Assembly (NCBI RefSeq): GCF_024756275.1
Contig: NZ_JANUGQ010000013.1
Location: 62,001 to 126,000, forward strand
Length of the DNA: 64,000 nucleotides
Source of the DNA: Streptomyces pyxinae
Lineage (GTDB): Bacteria; Actinomycetota; Actinomycetes; Streptomycetales; Streptomycetaceae
Direction of reading: 5' to 3'
Positions within the stretch are counted from its first letter, which is position 1. Each line of letters starts with the position of its first letter. This document shows, piece by piece, positions 58,795-64,000 of this stretch. The notes beneath the pieces were generated by a model. The model saw nothing but the letters and a program-made list of their open reading frames with translations, had not been told where the DNA came from and made no database searches. The position numbers were made by a program, and so were the translations under genes.

Positions 58795-59724
58795 GGGATC
58801 CACCGCGACCGCCACGAAGAGCAGCGACACATAGGTGATGGACCAGTGGAAGAGGCGCATCTCCTTGAGCCGGCCGCCGGTCTCCCCGGCACGGGCGCGG
58901 GCCTGGAGGGCGTGCGCCTCCCAGAGCCACCAGCCGCCGGTGGCGAGCGCCACGGCCGTGTAGAACCAGCCGGTGTAGCCGAGCGGCTGGAGCAGCAGCG
59001 ACACGCCGACCATCACCCAGCTGTAGAGGACGATCTGGCGGGCGACCACCTTGTTGCCGGCGATCACCGGGAGCATCGGCACGCCGACCCGGGCGTAGTC
59101 GTCCTTGACCTTCATCGACAGCGGCCAGTAGTGCGGCGGCGTCCAGAAGAAGATGACCAGGAAGAGGATGAGGGCGGCCCAGGAGACGGAGTCGGTGACG
59201 GCGGACCAGCCGATCAGGACCGGCATGCAGCCGGCGATGCCGCCCCAGACGATGTTCTGCGCGGTGCGGCGCTTCAGGATCATCGTGTAGACGACGACGT
59301 AGAAGAGGAGCGCGCCGAGCGACAGCCAGGCGGAGAGCCAGTTGACCAGCAGGCCGAACCAGAGGGTGGAGACCACCGCGAGGATGAGTCCGAAGACCAG
59401 CCCCTCGCGCGGCGACACCATTCCGGTGACCAGCGGCCGCTGCGAGGTGCGGTCCATCAGGGCGTCGATGTCGCGGTCGATGTACATGTTGAGCGCGTTG
59501 GCGCCGCCCGCCGAGAGATAGCCGCCGAGGCAGGTGGCGAGCACCAGCTTCAGATCGGGGACACCCTGCTGGGCCAGGAACATCACCGGCACGGTGGTGA
59601 TCAGCAGCAGTTCGATGATCCGCGGCTTGGTCAGCGCCACGAACGCCTTGACGCGGGCCCCCCATGGCCGCTTGCCGGTGCTCGTTCCGAGCACACCCGC
59701 CGGACGGGATTCGACGGCCGTCAC
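58783..59724 (-). CDS. ctaB: Protoheme IX farnesyltransferase CtaB (COX10 family)
   Basis: 313 residues, about nine membrane helices. The prenyltransferase motifs are ALNMYIDRDIDALMDRT (first Asp-rich) and the loop after HYWPLSMKVKDDYARVGVPML. Makes heme O from heme B and farnesyl diphosphate for CtaA. GTG 59724 or 59730. Divergent from tkt, a common actinobacterial arrangement. Confidence 0.95.
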   Translation of the reverse strand: MTAVESRPAGVLGTSTGKRPWGARVKAFVALTKPRIIELLLITTVPVMFLAQQGVPDLKLVLATCLGGYLSAGGANALNMYIDRDIDALMDRTSQRPLVTGMVSPREGLVFGLILAVVSTLWFGLLVNWLSAWLSLGALLFYVVVYTMILKRRTAQNIVWGGIAGCMPVLIGWSAVTDSVSWAALILFLVIFFWTPPHYWPLSMKVKDDYARVGVPMLPVIAGNKVVARQIVLYSWVMVGVSLLLQPLGYTGWFYTAVALATGGWWLWEAHALQARARAGETGGRLKEMRLFHWSITYVSLLFVAVAVDPFLR

Positions 59725-60078
59725 GCACACCCCTGACAGAGACTCCCAGCGAGCCCGCCCGGGAGTCGTGATCGCCGGTGGGGCTCGCGCGTACCACGCC
59801 ACTCTAGACGGAGCCCTCACATCGTCCTTCGCGGGGGTGGGTCGTGTTGGGCCGGGTGCAGCAAAGGGGAGAAAGAGCGCTCGGACGAGCGCCCGATTGA
59901 GCGCCCTCGCATTCATGTGCCGAATACCCGACAGCCCAGTCGGGAGGCGGGATCCAAGCAATGACCGCAGGGTGGAATGACGCGCGAAAACGCACGTGTT
60001 CACGGGGGTAGGCTCGACAACGGCCGGTGGGATCTCCGTCACCGGCATTCGACATGTGGAGAGGAGCCCTGACCCAGG
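59725..60078. promoter_or_regulatory. Divergent ctaB/tkt promoter region
   Basis: 354 bases, less GC-rich than its neighbours. TAGAGT on the minus strand (59801-59806) is a candidate ctaB -10, and TAGGCT at 60009-60014 a candidate tkt -10. A GCGCTC-rich segment lies near 59875-59905. No gene seen. Confidence 0.45.
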
Positions 60079-62166
60079 GTGAGTACCAAGCCGACCACCA
60101 CAGACCTTGAGTGGACCGAAGAGGACCAGCGGGCCGTGGACACCGCCCGCGTCCTGGCAGCGGACGCCGTACAGAAGGTCGGCAACGGCCATCCGGGTAC
60201 GGCCATGAGCCTGGCCCCGGCCGCGTACACCCTCTTCCAGAAGGTGATGCGACACGACCCGGCGGACGCCGACTGGACCGGGCGCGACCGCTTCGTGCTG
60301 TCCGCGGGCCACTCGTCCCTGACGCTCTACACCCAGCTGTACCTGGCCGGTTTCGGCCTTGAGCTGGACGACCTGAAGGCGTTCCGCACCTGGGGCTCGA
60401 AGACCCCGGGCCACCCGGAGTACGGCCACACGGTCGGCGTCGAGACGACCACCGGACCGCTCGGCCAGGGTGTCGCCAACGCCGTGGGCATGGCGATGGC
60501 CGCCCGCTACGAGCGCGGTCTGTTCGACCCGGAGGCGGCCCCCGGCACCTCCCCGTTCGACCACCACGTCTTCGTGATCGCCGGTGACGGCTGCCTCCAG
60601 GAGGGCATCTCGGCCGAGGCGTCCTCGATGGCCGGGCACCAGAAGCTCGGCAACCTGATCATGCTGTGGGACGACAACCACATCTCGATCGAGGGCGACA
60701 CCGAGACCGCCGTCTCCGAGGACACCGTCCAGCGGTACGAGGCGTACGGCTGGCACGTGCAGCGGGTGGAGCCGCAGGAGAACGGCGACCTGGACCCGGC
60801 GGCGCTGTACGCGGCGATCGAGGCGGCCAAGGCCGTGACGGACCGCCCGTCGTTCATCGCGATGCGCTCGATCATCGCCTGGCCCGCGCCCAACGCCCAG
60901 AACACCGAGGCCGCGCACGGCTCGGCGCTGGGCGACGAGGAGGTCGCGGCCACCAAGCGGGTGCTCGGCTTCGACCCGGAGAAGACCTTCGAGGTCTCCG
61001 ACGAGGTGCTGGCGCACACCCGCGGCGCCCTGGACCGGGGCCGGGAGGCCCGTGCCGCCTGGGAGGAGTCCTTCGACGCCTGGCGGAGCGCCAACCCGGA
61101 GCGGGCCGCCGAGTTCGACCGGATCGCCAAGGGCGAGCTGCCGGCCGGCTGGGAGCAGAAGCTCCCGGTCTTCGAGACCGGCAAGGCCGTCGCCACCCGC
61201 GCCGCCTCCGGCAAGGTCCTCCAGGCGCTGGGCGGGATCATCCCCGAGCTGTGGGGCGGCTCCGCCGACCTGGCCGGCTCCAACAACACGACCATCGACA
61301 AGACGTCGTCGTTCCTGCCGGCCGGCAACGCGCTGCCGGAGGCCGACCCGTACGGCCGCACCATCCACTTCGGCATCCGCGAGCACTCCATGGCCGCGGA
61401 GATGAACGGCATCGCGCTGCACGGCAACACCCGCGTCTACGGCGGCACCTTCCTGGTGTTCTCCGACTACATGCGCAACGCCGTCCGGCTCTCCGCGCTG
61501 ATGCACCTGCCGGTGACCTACGTGTGGACCCATGACTCGATCGGCCTCGGCGAGGACGGCCCGACCCACCAGCCGGTGGAGCACCTGGCCTCGCTGCGCG
61601 CCATCCCGGGCCTGAACGTGGTCCGCCCGGCCGACGCCAATGAGACGGCGATCGCCTGGCGCGAGATCCTGCGCCGCTGGACCAAGGAGTTCGGCGTGGG
61701 CGCCCCGCACGGTCTGGCGCTCACCCGCCAGGGTGTGCCGACCTACGAGCCCAACGAGGACACCGTGCGCGGTGGCTACGTCCTGGCCGAGGCCGAGGGC
61801 GGCGAGCCGCAGGCGATCCTGATCGGCACCGGTTCCGAGGTGCAGCTGGCGGTGGAGGCGCGCGAGCAGCTCCAGGCCGCCGGGGTGCCGACCCGGGTCG
61901 TCTCGATGCCGTGCGTGGAGTGGTTCGAGGAGCAGGACCAGGGGTACCGGGAGTCCGTGCTGCCGCCGTCCGTGAAGGCGCGGGTCGCCGTCGAGGCCGG
62001 GATCGGCCTGACCTGGCACCGCTACGTGGGTGACGCGGGCCGGATCGTCTCGCTGGAGCACTTCGGTGCCTCGGCCGACGCCAAGGTCCTCTTCCGCGAG
62101 TTCGGCTTCACCGCCGACGCGGTCGCCGCCGCCGCCCGGGAATCCCTCGACGCCGCCGCGCGCTGA
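60079..62166 (+). CDS. tkt: Transketolase
   Basis: 695 residues, thiamine-diphosphate enzyme of the pentose phosphate pathway. GNGHPGTAMSLAPAAY (N-terminal), GHSSLTLYTQLY, the cofactor motif GDGCLQEGISAEASS to DDNHISIEGD, and the C-terminal domain motif HDSIGLGEDGPTHQPVEHL. GTG 60079 with GGAGAGGAG upstream. First gene of tkt-tal-zwf. Confidence 0.97.
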   Translation: MSTKPTTTDLEWTEEDQRAVDTARVLAADAVQKVGNGHPGTAMSLAPAAYTLFQKVMRHDPADADWTGRDRFVLSAGHSSLTLYTQLYLAGFGLELDDLKAFRTWGSKTPGHPEYGHTVGVETTTGPLGQGVANAVGMAMAARYERGLFDPEAAPGTSPFDHHVFVIAGDGCLQEGISAEASSMAGHQKLGNLIMLWDDNHISIEGDTETAVSEDTVQRYEAYGWHVQRVEPQENGDLDPAALYAAIEAAKAVTDRPSFIAMRSIIAWPAPNAQNTEAAHGSALGDEEVAATKRVLGFDPEKTFEVSDEVLAHTRGALDRGREARAAWEESFDAWRSANPERAAEFDRIAKGELPAGWEQKLPVFETGKAVATRAASGKVLQALGGIIPELWGGSADLAGSNNTTIDKTSSFLPAGNALPEADPYGRTIHFGIREHSMAAEMNGIALHGNTRVYGGTFLVFSDYMRNAVRLSALMHLPVTYVWTHDSIGLGEDGPTHQPVEHLASLRAIPGLNVVRPADANETAIAWREILRRWTKEFGVGAPHGLALTRQGVPTYEPNEDTVRGGYVLAEAEGGEPQAILIGTGSEVQLAVEAREQLQAAGVPTRVVSMPCVEWFEEQDQGYRESVLPPSVKARVAVEAGIGLTWHRYVGDAGRIVSLEHFGASADAKVLFREFGFTADAVAAAARESLDAAAR

Positions 62167-62203
62167 CGCCCATATACGAGTTTCCCTAGGAGATGCAACC
62201 CTC

Positions 62204-63322
62204 ATGACAGACGCACTCAAGCGCCTCTCCGACGAAGGCGTCGCGATCTGGCTCGACGACCTGTCCCGCAAGCGGATCACCTCCGGCAACCTGGCCGAGC
62301 TGATCGACGAGCGGCACGTCGTGGGCGTCACCACCAACCCCTCGATCTTCCAGAAGGCGATCTCCCAGGGTGACGGCTACGACCAGCAGCTGTCCGACCT
62401 GGCCGCCCGTGAGGTGACGGTCGAGGAAGCCATTCGCATGATCACCACGGCGGACGTCCGGGACGCCGCCGACATCCTGCGGCCGGTCTTCGACCGCACC
62501 CAGGGCCAGGACGGCCGGGTCTCCATCGAGGTCGACCCGCGCCTGGCGCACAACACCAAGGCGACGGCCGCCGAGGCCAAGCAGCTCGCGTGGCTGGTGG
62601 ACCGGCCCAACACCCTGATCAAGATCCCGGCCACCGAGGCGGGTCTGCCGGCGATCACCGAGACCATCGGCCTCGGCATCAGCGTCAATGTCACGCTGGT
62701 CTTCTCGCTGGACCGCTACCGCAAGGTCATGGACGCCTACCTCTCCGGCCTGGAGAAGGCCAAGGAGCGCGGTCTGGACCTGTCGAAGATCCACTCGGTG
62801 GCGTCCTTCTTCGTCTCCCGGGTGGACACCGAGATCGACAAGCGGCTCGACGGCATCGGCACCGACGAGGCCAAGGCCCTCAAGGGCAAGGCGGCGCTGG
62901 CCAACGCGCGGCTCGCCTTCCAGGCGTACGAGGAGGTCTTCTCCTCCGACCGCTGGGCGGCGCTGGACAAGGCGCAGGCCAACAAGCAGCGCCCGCTCTG
63001 GGCCTCGACCGGCGTCAAGGACCCGGCGTACAAGGACACCCTGTACGTGGACGAGCTCGTCGCCCCGGGCACCGTCAACACCATGCCGGAGGCCACCCTG
63101 GAGGCGGCCGGCGACCACGGCTCGATCACCGGCAACACGATCGCCGGCACCTACGAGCAGGCCCGCGCCGACCTCGACGCCATCGAGAAGCTGGGCATCT
63201 CGTACGACGAGGTCGTGCGGCTGCTGGAGGACGAGGGCGTCGACAAGTTCGAGGCGTCCTGGAACGACCTGCTCAAGTCGACCGAGGCGGAGCTCAAGCG
63301 CCTCGCTCCCTCGGAGGGCTGA
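62204..63322 (+). CDS. tal: Transaldolase
   Basis: 372 residues, actinobacterial long type. Catalytic Lys region VDRPNTLIKIPATEAGL. Other hallmarks are VVGVTTNPSIFQKAIS and PLWASTGVKDPAYKDTLY. ATG with AGGAGA upstream. 37 bases after tkt. Confidence 0.97.
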   Translation: MTDALKRLSDEGVAIWLDDLSRKRITSGNLAELIDERHVVGVTTNPSIFQKAISQGDGYDQQLSDLAAREVTVEEAIRMITTADVRDAADILRPVFDRTQGQDGRVSIEVDPRLAHNTKATAAEAKQLAWLVDRPNTLIKIPATEAGLPAITETIGLGISVNVTLVFSLDRYRKVMDAYLSGLEKAKERGLDLSKIHSVASFFVSRVDTEIDKRLDGIGTDEAKALKGKAALANARLAFQAYEEVFSSDRWAALDKAQANKQRPLWASTGVKDPAYKDTLYVDELVAPGTVNTMPEATLEAAGDHGSITGNTIAGTYEQARADLDAIEKLGISYDEVVRLLEDEGVDKFEASWNDLLKSTEAELKRLAPSEG

Positions 63323-63326
63323 GGAC

Positions 63327-64000
63327 TTGTCCGGAGTACACGGAGCCAATCCGCTCCGTGACGCCCAGGACCGACGGCTCCCGCGCATCGCGGGGCCGTC
63401 GGGCCTGGTGATTTTCGGCGTCACGGGCGATTTGTCGCGCAAGAAGCTGATGCCCGCCGTCTACGACCTCGCCAACCGGGGTCTGCTTCCGCCGGGCTTC
63501 TCGCTGATCGGCTTCGCCCGCCGGCAGTGGGAGGACGAGGACTTCGCCGAAGAGGTCTACCAGGCGGTCAAGCAGCACGCGCGGACGCCGTTCCGCGAGG
63601 AGGTCTGGCAGCAGCTCAGCCAGGGAATGCGCTTCGTCCAGGGCGACTTCGACGACCACGACGCGTTCGAGACCCTGAAGAAGACGATGGAGGAGCTGGA
63701 CAAGGCGCAGGGGACGGGCGGCAATTTCGCCTTCTACCTCTCGGTGCCGCCCAAGTTCTTCCCGCTCGTCGTCCAGCAGCTCAAGAAGCACGGGCTGGCC
63801 GACCAGAAGGACGGCTCCTGGCGGCGCGCGGTCATCGAGAAGCCGTTCGGCCACGATCTGACCTCCGCCAAGGAGCTCAACGAGATCGTGCACGAGGTCT
63901 TCGCCTCGGACCAGGTCTTCCGGATCGACCACTACCTCGGCAAGGAGACCGTCCAGAACATCCTGGCGCTCCGCTTCGCCAACACCCTCTTCGAGCCGAT
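63327..64000 (+). CDS. zwf: Glucose-6-phosphate 1-dehydrogenase, 3' partial
   Basis: First 224 codons; the frame runs off the window. NADP-binding GVTGDLSRKKLMPAVY (residues 33-48), EKPFGHDL, and the substrate motif RIDHYLGKE. TTG 63327 is four bases after tal, preceded by TCGGAGGGC; a coupled start is likely. Oxidises glucose-6-phosphate, feeding the pathway of tkt and tal. Confidence 0.95.
   Translation, partial: MSGVHGANPLRDAQDRRLPRIAGPSGLVIFGVTGDLSRKKLMPAVYDLANRGLLPPGFSLIGFARRQWEDEDFAEEVYQAVKQHARTPFREEVWQQLSQGMRFVQGDFDDHDAFETLKKTMEELDKAQGTGGNFAFYLSVPPKFFPLVVQQLKKHGLADQKDGSWRRAVIEKPFGHDLTSAKELNEIVHEVFASDQVFRIDHYLGKETVQNILALRFANTLFEP

Noticed and set aside
59725..62337. Upstream extension of the ctaB frame into the tkt region (1184 codons in all)
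   Set aside because: Only the last 313 residues match CtaB; the rest is antisense to tkt and has no homology pattern.

Overview
The window is chromosomal DNA from a high-GC actinomycete, almost certainly a Streptomyces or close relative. The evidence is very high GC with strong third-position GC bias, many GTG starts and ATGA/GTGA gene overlaps, the actinobacterial sufR-B-D-C-S-U-T order, ectABCD, ctaA/ctaB, and tkt-tal-zwf. As I recall, the order matches the conserved core of the S. coelicolor chromosome between its cobalamin genes and its pentose-phosphate genes, with many accessory genes missing here. I see no rRNA, tRNA, CRISPR array, insertion sequence or prophage.

Layout. (1) 1-8.4 kb: cobalamin genes cobQ (cut by the window edge), a chlI/chlD-type chelatase, cobO, cobB, a CbiG/CobE C-terminal protein and cobC, mostly with overlapping stops and starts. 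(2) 8.6-11.7 kb: an iron-box-controlled pair, a cytoplasmic penicillin-acylase-family Ntn hydrolase and a siderophore-type acyltransferase. (3) 11.9-14.3 kb: an amidohydrolase and a class V aminotransferase. (4) 14.9-18.4 kb: ectABCD for ectoine and 5-hydroxyectoine. (5) 18.5-34.2 kb: a second class V aminotransferase, a small secreted protein, a class B PBP, a membrane protein, a uronate-dehydrogenase-like enzyme, a double-TerD protein, a self-sufficient P450 (P450 plus reductase) divergent from a PAS-LuxR regulator, a SCO6745-type protein, an acidic protein of unknown function and a secreted nuclease-like protein. (6) 34.5-38.5 kb: a holin-like/DUF3618/DUF4235 operon, a dapA pseudogene, dapD and a membrane protein. 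(7) 38.4-40.0 kb: remains of three genes. (8) 40.2-45.6 kb: a small secreted protein resembling alpha-amylase inhibitors, a LuxR regulator, a secreted hydrolase, a SigE-type sigma factor with a small membrane partner, a VOC protein and a TlpA-like lipoprotein. (9) 45.7-52.9 kb: the suf Fe-S assembly operon with its repressor SufR. (10) 53.3-60 kb: an ABC exporter, an isochorismatase-like hydrolase, ctaA, an amidohydrolase, a small protein and ctaB. (11) 60.1-64 kb: tkt, tal and zwf (cut by the window edge).

Regulatory signals I can read include two DmdR1/IdeR-type iron boxes (before the acylase pair and before sufR), a CAAC-N6-GTTG palindrome at the sufR start that fits the SufR operator, a GlnR-like half-site pair before ectA, and a palindrome between the P450 and its PAS-LuxR neighbour. 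Iron therefore appears to link the acylase pair and Fe-S assembly.

A striking trait is the density of GC-rich minisatellites, 8-35 bp per unit. They lie between genes and also expand inside several proteins: the CobQ tail, the CobE N-terminus and the acylase. The best candidates for something new are the iron-boxed acylase/acyltransferase pair, the P450/PAS-LuxR unit, and the four-cysteine amylase-inhibitor-like secreted protein facing a LuxR regulator.
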